From Paracentrotus lividus (lineage: Eukaryota; Echinodermata; Echinoidea; Camarodonta; Echinidae), in contig CALNVZ010003426.1 of assembly GCA_940671915.1 (NCBI GenBank), positions 49,525,584 through 49,589,583 on the forward strand: 64,000 bases of DNA. Direction: 5' to 3'. The notes beneath the pieces were generated by a model that saw nothing but the letters and a program-made list of their open reading frames with translations, was not told the origin of the DNA and did no database searches. The position numbers and the translations under genes were made by a program. Positions 1 through 11,666 of this stretch are shown here, piece after piece (position 1 is the first letter of the stretch; each line of letters begins with the position of its first letter).

Positions 1-1084
1 CTAAGCTTAGAAAATATTTGAATTCGAATCTTTTAAATACATTATACAAGTCTATGATACAACCTTGCTATGACTACGCATGTTCAGTATAAGGAAACTG
101 CCCTGATATTTTTAGAAGAAAACTTTTAAGATTGCAGAAAAGAGCTGCTCGAATTGTAACTAGTAATTTTGATTATGAGAATAGTAATGGAATCGACATA
201 ATGGCGGAATTATCTTGGCCACGTATTGAACAGAGAAGAGATTATTTTTTAGCTACCCTTATGTTTAAATGTATTCACGGTCTTGCCCCCCTACGTCTAT
301 GTAACGAAATTGAAATGGTGTTTGATCGTCATGGTTTTAATACTAGAAATGCTAATACCCTTAACGTAGTTCTACCTAAACCCAATTCAGAATCTTTTAA
401 ACAGTCATTTAAATACGCCGGTGCAAATGTCTGGAACAAACTTCCTCATGATCTTCAAAATTCAAGTTCAGTTGATAACTTCAAATTAAATTACAAAAAA
501 CGTTTCTTCAATTCTTAAATGTGCCCTCTATCTTAATATTTCAATGTTCAAACTCCCACAATGATTTGAATTATTTCTCAATTATATTGCTTTTCCTTCA
601 ATACTTTATATATGTCTATTTTTTATTTTATAATTATAATTAACTTTTAGACTTATTTAGTTAGTACTTATCTTGATTTATTTTTCCCACATTTCTTATC
701 TGCATATTAAATCAATTTTTATCCATTTTGAGTTCCTGATCTGATTTACTCAATAATTATGTTCCTATTGAATATCTGTAATTTATTTTCTACTTCACAG
801 CAGTTTAATCATCCGTTATATATTCTATTATTGTTAACTACACTGATTTCTACCTATATGCAGTATATCTATTTAATATAATATGATAAATGTTAGTTAT
901 AATACTATACTTTCCACTTTAATTAAGTTATATTATTGTATTTGATAATAAGTTATTATATATACTTTGTTGTTTTTATGTTAACAGGACCATGTTGAAA
1001 AACAGTTGGTCTGAACATGTTCATCCTGTATAAAGATGTTTGAATAAATAAATAAATAAAGAATAAATAAATAAATAAAAGTTA
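1..1084 (+). mobile_element. 3' end of a LINE (CR1/Jockey-like non-LTR retrotransposon)
   Basis: A reading frame running from about base 3 to 518 encodes the C-terminal tail typical of invertebrate CR1/Jockey-type reverse transcriptases: LYKSMIQP, then LQKRAARIVT, a KCIHGLAP block, and a closing WNKLP...F..NYKKRF block. One in-frame stop (about 93-95) lies where the family normally has a Trp-Gly pair, so the copy is dead. The 3' UTR runs to an (AAATA)n-type tail near 1040-1084, which is typical of LINE ends. The reverse transcriptase core and endonuclease lie off the left edge or are absent. The family assignment rests on remembered motif patterns, not a search. Confidence 0.85.
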
Positions 1085-2320
1085 AAGATAAATTTGGCGC
1101 CCCTACATTTAAGCTCAATCTGGCATCCCTAAGTTTAAGATCAATTTGGCGCCACTTAACTTCAGGCCAAACTGTCGCCCCTAAGTCTCAGGTCAATTCG
1201 GCGCCCCCTAAGTTTCAGATCATTTTGGCGCCCCTATATATAGATTTAATTTTAATTTGGCGCCCCTAATTTTAAGATCAAGCACCGTCTTAACTTTAGG
1301 TCAATTCGGCGCCCCTAAGTTTCAGGTCAATTTGAAATGCAAAAACAAATGTAACGTGAAATCAAATAAATGTTTAATGTTTTGATGGTTAGAATCCCAT
1401 AATGTAAATTCTGGTAAGAGGAAAAACAAAGGCGAGATCAAGGAGCGAACGGAAATTTTGAAGTATCCGAATGATTAGAAAACAGGACAGTTTATGCGAT
1501 ACTCAGGAACACAATGTAATAACTCAACAGAAAAAAAATATGCGAGCGAAAAGCGCGAGCGAAAATTTTGCTACATAGAAGTTTCAAACTTTGCTCTTTC
1601 TATATGGAGAACATTTTAAAGACCCCTCCTGTTTATTTAATTTTTTTTTCGCCACCTTAGTTTCTGGTAAATTCGGCACCCCTTTAAGTTTAAGTTTGAT
1701 TTGGCACCCCCTAATTGTATGGTCGATTTGGCACCCCTCCAAGTTTAAATTAGATTTGGCGACCCCTAAATTCAAGGTCAATGTACGCCCCTAAGTTTAA
1801 GTTCGATCTCCTAAATTTAAGGTCGGTTTAGAGCCCCCTCCTACATATAAGGTCGATTTGGCGTCCCACGTTTAAGCTCAATAAGTCTCAGATCACCTAA
1901 GTTTTTCAGATCATATTTTTTCAGACCATTAAAGTCGATTTGGCGCCCCTATGTTTGAGCTAAATTTGGCGCCCCTACGTTTAAGGTCGATTTGGCCCCC
2001 CTCTAAGTTTAAATTCGATTTGGTGACCCCTATTCAAGGTCGATCTAACGCCCCTAAGTTTAAGCTTAATATGGCGCCCCTACATTTAAGCTCAATTTGG
2101 CGCCCCCGTAGTTTAATGTCGATTTGGCGCCCCCTTAATTTAAGATCGATTTTACGCCCCTAAGTTTAAGCTCAATCTGGCGCCCCTACGTTTAAGCTCA
2201 GTTGGCCCCCTGTAGTTTAATGTCGATTTGGCGCCCCCTAAATTTAAGATCGACTTGACGCCCCTAAGTTTAAGGTCAATTTGGCGCCCCTATGTTTAAG
2301 CTCACTTTTGCGAAATTGGC
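1085..2320. repeat. Degenerate ~28-bp minisatellite with GGCGCCCCTAAGTTTAAG core
   Basis: Dozens of imperfect units of roughly 27-30 bp repeat a core like TTTGGCGCCCCTAAGTTTAA followed by GGTCGA or GCTCAA. The array occupies about 1091-1335 and 1655-2320. A non-repeat spacer at 1336-1655 interrupts it; the spacer contains GCGAGCGAAAAGCGCGAGC and has no gene that I can see. Each unit carries the palindrome GGCGCC. Short open frames here on both strands are by-products of the repeat. Confidence 0.9.
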
Positions 2321-2365
2321 GAACCTTTTTTTTTTCTCTCCTTTCCATGAGTATTTTTTAATGTC

Positions 2366-2894
2366 AATTCATCATCACCACCTTCAACAACATCGTCATC
2401 ATCATCATCATCATCACCATCATCATTAGCATCATCACCATCATCAGTACCCTCATCATTACCACAATCAACATTATCACCATCATCATCACCATCATCA
2501 TCATCATCACAATCAACATGATCATGATCACTACAATTACATCACCATTACCACCATCTCAGGCATGAGACAGAGAAATTTCTAAAAAAAAGAGGAAAAT
2601 TGCTACCAGTGAGGGGGCGTAGCGACAGAACTTCTTGGGGGTGGGTTCGGGAGGGGGATTCCCCTCTCCCGCAGATAATTTTGCAATTTTAGGTATAGAA
2701 AATTCACGATTTCTTTGGCTGCAACTTCGTCAAATCAATCTTGTGTTTCAAGTTTGTTTTTTTTTAAAGATTTTTTTATAATTTTTTTAATTTTTATAGA
2801 ATGTCAAAATCGGCGGAAATCCGCGGAGAAAAATCATGCCTGCCATCTTCATGACCACTATTAAGTGTTATCATCATCACCATCATTAGTATCC

Positions 2895-2943
<49 letters not shown>

Positions 2944-2956
2944 TATCATTATCATT

Positions 2957-2991
<35 letters not shown>

Positions 2992-3010
2992 GATCATCAT
3001 CAACTCCATT
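2366..3010. repeat. ATC/CAT trinucleotide microsatellite, interrupted by a MITE
   Basis: About 2366-2535 and 2860-3003 are long imperfect runs of ATC/CAT. They translate to poly-His, poly-Met or poly-Asp in different frames, and none of these frames is a credible gene. The two parts are separated by the MITE at 2560-2842. A matching tract without the MITE lies at 30717-31410. Confidence 0.95.
2560..2842. mobile_element. 283-bp MITE with CAGGCATGA terminal inverted repeats
   Basis: The element starts CAGGCATGA and ends TCATGCCTG, a perfect 9-bp inverted repeat. It is bracketed by the direct repeat CCATCT (2554-2559 and 2843-2848). The related copy at ~30910-30935 reads straight through with a single CCATCT, which is the empty site and fixes the boundaries. 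The interior contains GGGAGGGGGATTCCCCTCTC and no reading frame. The superfamily is uncertain: the TIR start recalls hAT-like elements, but the duplication I see is 6 bp, not 8. Confidence 0.88.
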
Positions 3011-3084
3011 ATCGTCATAAATTACCATTGCACCATAATCACCAAATATCACAATGAGCATAAAATCATCATCAACATGTTAGA

Positions 3085-3654
3085 GTGAGAGAAGGGTGGA
3101 TGAAAGGAAGAGAAGGGTGAAGGAGAGAGAGAGAAGGGTGGAGGAAAGAAAATACAGAATTAAGAAAAGACAAGAGATCAAATAGTTGATTGAAAAAATA
3201 AGATCAAACACAAGCTTGATAGCCACCACAACAAAGAGACATTTTATCAACAAAAAATCTAGGCATCTTTTCCAAATTTTATTTTTCTGACTATAAGAAT
3301 AATTTTCCCATATCTTTTATCTTTCTTTCTTTTCAGAATCAATCAGAATCAAATGCATGGTGACTACAAAACATAACCATTACGAGGGGGAAAGAGGTAC
3401 ATGTGTAATAGCTTTGCAAATATATTCTGATTTTCCATCTTCAAATATTCACACAAAAAAAAGTCAAATCAATTGAAAAAAAAACGAACAAAAAAGCGGC
3501 AAGGTATATAAACATCTGGAATATCTAGAACATAATTCATATAATACATAAATACATTTGTTTGATATCATACACAAGAGGATCCTGCTCATGTTATATT
3601 CCCAAAACAAATTTTTCTTCCATCATTTTAATAATTACATATAATCAACAAAAA
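3085..3654. other. Unique-looking flank of the duplication unit; no gene seen
   Basis: This AT-rich sequence closely matches 31440-32020. It begins with a GA-rich stretch (AGAGTGAGAGAAGGGTGGA) and has no coding frame with recognisable features. Confidence 0.6.
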
Positions 3655-3785
3655 ACATGTAAATGGATCTTATGATATATTTTATGAAAAATTTGACTCA
3701 ATGTATAAAAGTTGCTTTCCACTTAAATCGGTCAAACAGTTAAAGAGACAAAAAAGCACATAAACCCTGGATAACGCATGCAATA

Positions 3786-5186
3786 TTGAAGTCTGTAAAA
3801 CATAAACATCGATTGTATGAAAATAATTTGAAAAGACCCAGTGTTGCTAATAAAAAGAAATATGTAGAATATAGAAATAAATTAACAAACATCATAAGAA
3901 TAACAAAAAAGAAATACTTTGAGTCACTGTTCTATAATCTGAAAAATGACATGAAAAAGACTTGGTCTCAAATCAATAACATACTTGGTGGTAAAAAACA
4001 TGATAAATTACCTCAAAATATGTATCATGGAAATACTAAATTGAGTGGAAAGAAAAACATTTCACAGCATTTCAATGATTTTTTTATTAATATTGGTAAG
4101 AGTCTTTCAAAATCAATTAAAAAACAAAGTCATTCATTTGATAAATACCTTGTAAATCCTAATATAAATTCATTTTTTGTCAAGTCAACAACAATTCATA
4201 AAATAATTAAACTATCGTCTTCGTTAAAACCTGATAAATCAAGTGGACCCGACTCTATTTCTCCTGAAGTTATAAAAAAAAGTGTATTCAGTTATTTGCT
4301 GACCCATTATGTGACATATTTAATAAATCTTTGAGTAGTGGAATAGTCCCTGACAAACTTAAAATTGCAAAGATTGTACCCATCTATAAGAAAAACGATA
4401 CCAAGAATGTTGAAAACTATAGGCCTATTGCTTTGCTTTCTGTTTTTGCAAAATTATTGGAAAAGATAATGCACAAAAGACTATATGATTATTTACTCAA
4501 TTGTAATTGTCTTACTCCTAAACAGTTTGGTTTCCGTGAAAAACATAGTACTGACTTGAGCATTGTGAATTTTACAAATGATATTCTTCGTGAAATTATG
4601 AATGGTATGTATTGTTACGGAGTATTAATGGATTTATCAAAAGCTTTTGACACCATCAACCACCATATTTTACTAAAAAAATTATATCATTATGGTATTC
4701 GAGGTATTCCTCATCAGTGGTTTTCAAATAATTTATGTAATAGAAAGCAGTATGTGGTGGTGGATAGTGTTGAATCTGATTATATGTATGTAAATACTGG
4801 AGTTCCACAAGGATCTGTTCTAGGTCCTCTCCTCTTTATTATTTATATGAATGACATTATTAACTCATCCAAATTACTTAAGTTTTCATTATTTGCTGAT
4901 GATACTGTATATTATTCACATAATAATGCAACTCAACCGGTGTCTGTTTTAAACGAAGAGTTGAATAAATTGAATATTCGGTTTAAATGTAATGAATAGT
5001 TATTAAACTATGACAAAACAAAATATATTATTTTTCACACAAAGAAAAGATATCTTCCTAATGTCATTGATTCTGTTGAAATCGAAAATATCTTAATTGA
5101 ACGAAAAAAAAGTGTATATTTCTTGGGTATTCGTATTGAAGAAACTTTAGATTGGAAATGTCATATTGATAGTATTTATTCTAAGA
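3786..5186 (+). pseudogene. LINE reverse transcriptase fragment
   Basis: Two overlapping frames (3786-4334 and 4331-4999) together cover the reverse transcriptase. The first ends with the finger motif SSGPDSISPEVI. The second carries YRPIALLSVFAKLLEK, the catalytic-core segments DLSKAFDTINH and GVPQGSVLGPLLFIIYMND, and the FADDT active-site box (F-A-D-D near 4890). The frame change falls in an A-run around 4275-4290, after which IQLFADPLCDIFNKSL reads correctly in the other frame. A stop follows at 4997-4999, and thumb-region coding (GIRIEETLDWKCHID, about 5123-5170) continues until the nested insertion. This is a typical decayed LINE ORF2. Confidence 0.9.
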
Positions 5187-6025
5187 TATTTATTTATTTA
5201 TTTATCTTATTTATTTCGCATATTTATACAGGGTCACATGTTCAGCATAGCTGGTTTGCAACAAGGCTCTGTACTTTGAATCGATTCAATAACAAAATGA
5301 ACAATAACATGATATTAGATGAAATTGAGCAATAGAGAGAATATCAACAATTGAAATGGTCAAACACGCACACACATAATTAATAAGATCTGTGACATTT
5401 ACTCCTCCCCTAGCTTCCACCTGAATCTACATATTGCACATTGTGTGAATATCAAATAAGGATGTCGGTATTACAAGTGTAGCCCCCCCCCCCTCAATCA
5501 TATAATCAATTAGTAAACAGGTTTAATCAGATTATTAAACGGCTAAGGATTGGGCAAAACAGCATTCATCAAGTAAAAGATTCCATTCAGTTATAGCTTA
5601 CCAACAAATACAAATGTCTTCTGATAAAATTAATTTACATTTTAAGTAATATCAATAACACCATGAACAGTAACAGAATATTAGACTAAATTAAAAATAA
5701 ATAGAATTTAAGCATTAAAAGAGGTAAAACATGCACATAATATACACTATCAATAAGATCTGTGCCATTTACTCCTCTCCAGCTTCCACTTGAATCTACG
5801 GTATATATTGTACATAGTGTGAAAATAAATAAGATGTCGTATTACAAGTGTTGCCCCCCCCCCCCGTCATATAATCAATTAGTTAACAGATTTAATAAGA
5901 TTTTTAAAATGGCTAAAGATTGGGCAAACGGCATTCGTCAGGTAGAAGATTCCATTCAGTTATACCAATACATACAAATGTCTTTCGATAGAATTTGAGT
6001 TTTACTTGAGGGGCACGTAAAAAAA
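5187..6025 (-). mobile_element. Nested retroelement fragment with an internal ~366-bp tandem duplication
   Basis: The left end is (TATT)n followed by a reverse-complement match to the 3' tail of the LINE at 1-1084: both have a TGAACATGT...CCTGTATAAA block next to an (AAATA)n tail. It is therefore a minus-strand copy whose 3' end is at 5187. The body contains two similar units starting near 5297 and 5663, each with a C-rich run (about 5486 and 5853). Host LINE coding resumes at about 6030 with TGVLYKLKHFLPRKIL. It may be a truncated LINE of the first family or a SINE sharing its tail. The right boundary is uncertain by about 20 bp. Confidence 0.65.
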
Positions 6026-6875
6026 CTCTAGGACAACTGGTGTATTGTACAAATTAAAACATTTTCTCCCAAGGAAAATCCTAATGAATATTTATAATGC
6101 TACAATTCTACCCCACTTAATTACTGCAATATTATTTGGGGCAATACATATAAAACAAAAGTGAATAAGGTACATATATTACAAAAACGTGTAGCCCGCT
6201 TAATAACAACAGTCATTATTTGTCTCCCAGTATACCATTGTTTCTTAAACTAAAAAATCATTCCAATCTTTTATCTGATAAACTAATACAACCATATTCA
6301 TGTTCAAATTTTACAACAAACTTTTGCCTACTGTTTTCGAATATGTTCCAGGCAAATCTTCTATTCATAAATACCCCACTCGTCAGAAAATAATTTACAC
6401 ATTCCTGTTTGTAACTCAACTCTGTTATATAATTCATTATCATTTGTTGGGATACGTGAATGGAATTCACTGGATGTTGATATGAGATCCATGTACTACA
6501 ATATCGCGATTCAAATTCCTGTATAAGAAAAATTATTTTTGATAAAATGGTATGCAGACTGAGTAGAATAATTCTTTTATACCCCTCCTTCTTATTCCTT
6601 TCTTTTCTACTTCTTCTTTTTGTCCTGATGGCATTTTAGTGTGTATGAGGTGTGTGTTTGTAAGCACTGCTTTAACTGCTTGATTACTTTAATTGCTCTA
6701 TTTATAATTGCTTACTAGTACTTTGTTTATATGTTTATTTGTAACAGGGCCTGTTTACAAGCAGTTCACTGCTTTTGAAGGTCCTAACCATTACGTTTTA
6801 TATGTTCAATTATTATGCATTGTATGTTTTATATTGTATGTTTTACTGATGGTTGAATAAATATGAAAAAAAAAA

Positions 6876-8405
6876 TATATAATATTTGTCTTGATGTTTA
6901 GCGTATTAGCACTAAAACATGTACACACAATTTTTATAAAAAAATTCTATAATCACTTTGTTTCATTATCTTTACACAAAAGTCTTGCTTTAGATAGTTG
7001 TAAATACACCAATATTGACATAGAGTTCTGCATGTCCTAATATAATTGATTTATTCATGCACTGGTTTTAACTTATTCATAATATTGTAATTCCTCATTG
7101 TCATAACCAATAAATATTGTAGACAAAAATATAGGTGAAATAAATACGCTGTGTAAAATGAATGGACTTCAAAAGTAAACAAAAGCAATATGATACACAA
7201 ACATAAAACTGAATATACGCTTTGAGTTTGATACAAAATGAGGTTATAATAAAAACCAATCTTAAACACAATTCAACTCAAAATGAAAATATGAAATGGT
7301 TCCTCGGTTTGACATAAGACACACATAACATAAATATAATTGTCAATTATGACATACATACCAACATAAGAGTATTACAAAACAATGAGTATTTTCTTAG
7401 TATTGTGACAGGGACATTTGCTGTTGGAATAAATATAGAAACTGATGGCATGTACAATTTACAAATTTATACTCAGACAGTTGTCAATGTTTTGATACCA
7501 GTTAGGATTAAAACAATATAAGAATAGCAATCGTAATACCAACATTATTGTAATTAGATTAGTGCTCAATAAACAGATAATAATTCCCATTGCTATGTCG
7601 ATTGATGTACATTGTAATAAATTAAATTTCTTTTGAAAAAGACTATTCATAATTGTAACAAGAAGGTGTATGATATTATAAATAAAATATTACAATATTT
7701 ACCAGAAATTTTTATTCATTCAAGTCGGTATCCAGTTTTTTATACTCTGAAGCGAGCTTGTACACTTGTTTTTTTTTTTCAGTCATTAATCATTGGTTTT
7801 AAATTTGGGGTCTGTAAAATACACACACAAATAAAACATAAACTTTGAATAAAAATTCATGAACATGTAAACACAGATCAAGAAAGGAAGCATATACATA
7901 TTATATATAGGATGATTAGAAATCCATTCTTTAAACAAACAGCAGTCTTACATCAATGAGGATATGTAGCAAAAATTGCATCGAACTTGAGAGTAGCTTT
8001 GTATAAATGGGATTCATTGTCTATTGACAGAAAACCAATAAAGAGTAAAATGCCTTATTTGCTGGTAGGATGAAGTTTTTGATTTTTTTTTCAGTCAAGA
8101 TATTTGCCATGTCAAGACCCAAAACTTGGTTTGAAATATCTGATGAATAGAGAAACTGCCATTATTGAAAAAAAAAAGTAAAATGTAGTCCCCATTATTA
8201 TGGAGTATTCCAAACCTTGTGCTAGCTTGCCCTCCTAAAACATAAATCTACAACTCTTCATTTTGTTTTACCATTTTTTTATTCCTTTTATTTCTCTTGA
8301 CAAATTTATAAATTAAATTGAAGCATTTATAAACTATGAACCTCCCTTCCATAAACGAATGTTCTAATTGATGAAATCTTTATCTCTGAGATATGTTTGA
8401 AAAAA
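6876..8405. other. Remainder of duplication unit copy 1; no gene seen
   Basis: This AT-rich sequence aligns with 48793-49533 and 51187-51790 with many small differences. The short frames in it have no recognisable domain. Homology stops at the TIR transposon that begins at 8418. Confidence 0.6.
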
Positions 8406-8417
8406 AAACCTCTTATA

Positions 8418-10347
8418 CACTGTTCGTCATAAAGGTGGAATATTTTTTTTCTGGCTCAAGCGACATTATGTTGCTTCGTTATTAATTGTGTTTGTCACCG
8501 CTTTCACTTTTTGGGATCCTGGGTATATCTTGGACGTTCCCTTAGCCCTTCCCGGGGATTTTTCTTCAAAAAAGTTTGTCACCCCCAGAAGATGGCCATT
8601 TTTTGTCATTTTTTCTATTTTATGGCGCGCCCTTTTTTGTTCACGCGACCAACCAAGGCCTCATCAGTCTACCCAAGGAAACGTCTGAGGTGGAGATTTG
8701 TATTGTCTTCTTCAATTAAATCTAGTTGTATGGTTACAGGCTCGACTCCTTTTGTCTAGGGGAGGGGTCAAAATTTATTTTGATTGGGGTTCAACATTAA
8801 TTTTATTCATTTTACACCATGGAAATTTCTATCTTCCTTAAATTTGTATGTTAAAATCTCAAACCAAACATAAATCAGAATAAAATATTATCAATAATGA
8901 CTATTTAAAACTTGTATCAAAGGCTAAACAAAATTTAAGGGGAAAATGATGATATTTAAGGGTTACATACATCTACTCTATGTAAAATGTAAAGTTAACG
9001 TATACCAATGTGTGGCATTGAATCGTAATTAAACAAGGCGCGTCCATTATTCTAAGAGGCCAGACGCAAACAAAGTAACGTTGGAAATACGGCGAGAAGC
9101 GCAGAAATCTGTACAGCTGACTGCAATAACAAAAACTCGCGTAAGAAGACTTCCCTGCATTCGAATGGTATCGCCGTCCGGTGAGGAGCAAATACTGCGT
9201 GGAGGTGAACGAAATTTATGAACTTTTTCTCATGGTTTAATTAGTAGATGCTTCTAGACCAGAGATGGAGGAAAAAGACATTTTGGAAAGCCTATAACAT
9301 GATTTGTGCTGAAGTTGTAATCAGAACCTGTATTTTACATAGATTGATGCTCCAAATCAAGAGATCTCGCCAAACGCTAAGCGTTTGATTATTTTCTATG
9401 CGATATGCATGTGATTTGCGTAAAACATTGACCAATGAGAAAAAAAAATCCTCTTATAATAGTTCAAAAGTGACAGGACTTTTTTTTAACCAATTGAAAT
9501 AAATATACCATTAATGGAAAAGCTGAGAATCAACCTTTTAAAAACCGTGTGATCATTAAAGTGTAATATAATTATGGCGTCATTGGGAGCAAGACTTTGA
9601 AGCGCATGAGCTGTTCTGGGCTCAAAATTGGCCATATTGTACAGCAGCAATATGTTCTGACCAGGCTCTCGAATTGATTCAAGTGACAGGACTTTTTTCC
9701 CTTTGCAATAAGTTAACCCTATTTCTGAAAAATTCAGAGTGAACGTACTCAATCAAACCTGATCATTCTTTGAAAGGGTAGTTTCTCGCCACAATAAAGA
9801 AATAAAGTGAAAACTGTCCAAAACAGAAAAAGTAAATGGGAGCGTTCGCTTTGAGTAGAATGGTAGCGCCCTCTATCTCTTAAGTTTACAACTAGAATTG
9901 ATATGAAGGTGGTTTTTCATTTCTTTTGTTTTCAGCATAAAGATGGAATAAAATATTCCGAATTTTCAGCTATCTCGTTTTTTACTTCAACCCCTCCCCT
10001 AGACAAGAGACCTTAGCCTGTCCCCCAAAATATAGATTTAACTTAAAGAATAATATAAAACAGTACACCTCAGTCGTGTTTCCTCGGGGTAGGACTGAGG
10101 GGGGCTTGATCGGACGGGAAAACAAAAAGGGGCCCCAAAATGAGAAAAAATGACAAAAATGGGCATCACGGGGGTTGACAAAACTTTTTTTGAAAAAAGT
10201 CCATGTGAAGGGTTGGGAGAATGTCCAAGATATAGCCAGGGTCCCCAAAAGTAAAAGCAGTGACAAATATTATTCAAGAAATTAAAGTCAGAGCAAATCA
10301 TGTCGCTATAGCGGAAAAAAAATATTCCACCTTTATGACGGACAGTG
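8418..10347. mobile_element. 1.93-kb TA-flanked DNA transposon with ~360-bp terminal inverted repeats
   Basis: The ends CACTGT(T/C)CGTCATAAAGG are inverted repeats bracketed by TA at 8416-8417 and 10348-10349, as in Tc1/mariner-class elements. The inverted homology extends far inward, with landmarks such as ATATCTTGGAC, GTCTAGGGGAGGGG and (G/C)AGGAAAC(G/A) on both sides, to about 8775 and 9985. The 1.2-kb centre (8776-9984) has only short unrecognised frames (8973-9191 and 9486-9752, both minus) and no DDE/D transposase motif that I can find. I read it as non-autonomous. Confidence 0.85.
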
Positions 10348-10349
10348 TA

Positions 10350-11392
10350 TGTAAAACTAATATTTTTACCCCTGGAGTTATTTATAGGCCACTTGTACCC
10401 TAGCTGTAACCAAGTTTAAAGGGTTTGAGTAACTTTCAAAAGCAAGAGCAATTAGATCAAGATTAATAAAATTATATTGTTCCCACAGTAAAAACACAAA
10501 CTACTGAAAGTTTCAGATCAAATGTAAGTCATTTACTATCTTAAAACAGTGTAACAAACAATGCCAAGCATACAGCCGAACACCAGTACCCTTTTCTGCC
10601 AGCTCACTAGGCCGCTAGGGACGGGGGCTATGCAACAGGAAATGGGTGTATGTTGTGCCATGTGGAAAAAGCACATGGTTTTATAAACCATCCGGTGTTG
10701 GTTTATAAAATTTCAGTATGAAATCATTGATATCTCGAAGGTAAAGAAAGCAATTAGCTTGCAATTTTGAAAAGATACCAGACTGACCTAAGTGTTTATA
10801 ATTATGTTGACAAAATAAGCTAAATCGAATAAAATGTGATTTGAATATCATACAATGTTACTGCATCCCTTTAATGTACTATGATATTGATGATGATTAA
10901 AAATGTGCCAGTGTGTGTCTATGTTTGCTGAATTTCAATAGTATAAAATACTGTCATCTGTCTTTTATACAGTATTCAAAACAATATTAGGAAAGCCTCA
11001 TCTAACATTGTATCCAAGTTCTGCCAATGGAATATTCATTACACTTGAAATTAGTTCAAAGTAATTGTGCTTCAGGAATTGAACATGTTGTTTTGGTAAA
11101 CAATATATACATAGCTTGCTTGAAATAATTTTTTATTTAAAATATGTATGCAGTGTTCTATATGTAGAGCTCGACATTCAATTGTGACATTTACACATTT
11201 ACATTGATTATCATTCAGTGTTAAAGTTTGTTTCAAAGAAAAAAAGTAAAATTCTACTATCCATTTTTACCAGAACTCAAATTACCTTTAAAAGCATTAG
11301 GAGAAATTAATTAACACCTGACTGATTAATCCAGGTACAATGTACTGTACTAGGATTGTTGACATTGCCTTTAAAAGCTACCAAAGGGAAAC
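10350..11392. other. Intergenic, no feature recognised
   Basis: This is AT-rich sequence without a long frame, repeat array or TIR pair that I can support. Confidence 0.5.
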
Positions 11393-11394
11393 TA

Positions 11395-11664
11395 AGGGTG
11401 CTATCTCACTTCGCGGAAACGAAATTAAGACAGATTTGTCCGCATGGCATTGCACTATATACATCTGTCTCCTCTGCTGTCTCCGCGAGGATTTTTGGGG
11501 GCACAGAAGACAGATCTAGTACAATGACATGCTGGCTAATCCGTCTTTTGTGTCACGTAACCTTTTGTACGTTGCATAAAAGATTTTGTCGCGGAAAAAG
11601 CTAGTACAATGCATTGTCGGCAAATATGTCTCAATTTTGTTTCCGTGAAGTGAGATAGCACCCT
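11395..11664. mobile_element. 270-bp MITE, AGGGTGCTATCTCACTTC family
   Basis: The terminal inverted repeats AGGGTGCTATCTCACTTC(G/A)C are flanked by TA (11393-11394 and 11665-11666). Internal halves also pair imperfectly around CGCGGAAA motifs. It shares its terminal sequence with the element at 28045-28225, so at least two members of the family are in this window. It has no coding capacity; the 82-aa frame across it is incidental. Confidence 0.9.
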
Positions 11665-11666
11665 TA

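Larger units (their letters stand above)
3655..6874 (+). mobile_element. 5'-truncated LINE (CR1/Jockey-like) with a nested insertion
   Basis: The insertion begins inside ATAATCAACAAAAAA and ends with a poly-A run at about 6865-6874. The duplicated copy at ~31990-32035 lacks it, so this is a clear filled versus empty site. It codes for the end of the pre-RT linker, a reverse transcriptase domain and the C-terminal tail (IYNATILPHL, QKRVARLIT-like, KFYNKLLP, IHKYPTRQ). The 3' UTR holds GGGCCTGTTTACAAGCAGTT (about 6748-6767). The endonuclease domain is missing. Frameshifts (near 3765 and 4275-4290) and a nested element at about 5187-6025 make it inactive. Confidence 0.9.
2330..8405 (+). repeat. 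Segmental duplication copy 1 (partner: 30695-32174, ~48793-49533 and 51187-~51790)
   Basis: From TTTTTTAATGTCAATTCATC at about 2350 this stretch aligns with 30710 onward. It shares the ATC-rich microsatellite, the purine stretch after 3085, and a near-identical block around 3180-3600 versus 31560-31990. After the LINE at 3655-6874 it resumes alignment at 6876 with ~32030, then with 48793-49533 and 51187-51790. Similarity is high in the first part and visibly lower toward 7800-8400. Copy 1 holds a MITE and a LINE that the other copy lacks. No host gene is visible inside. It could be a local segmental duplication or two copies of a large undescribed repeat. Confidence 0.8.

Noticed and set aside
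1085-2320. CRISPR-like array
   Set aside because: The units are contiguous degenerate minisatellite copies without unique spacers, in animal DNA.
11356-11604. 82-aa frame
   Set aside because: It lies almost wholly inside the MITE at 11395-11664.
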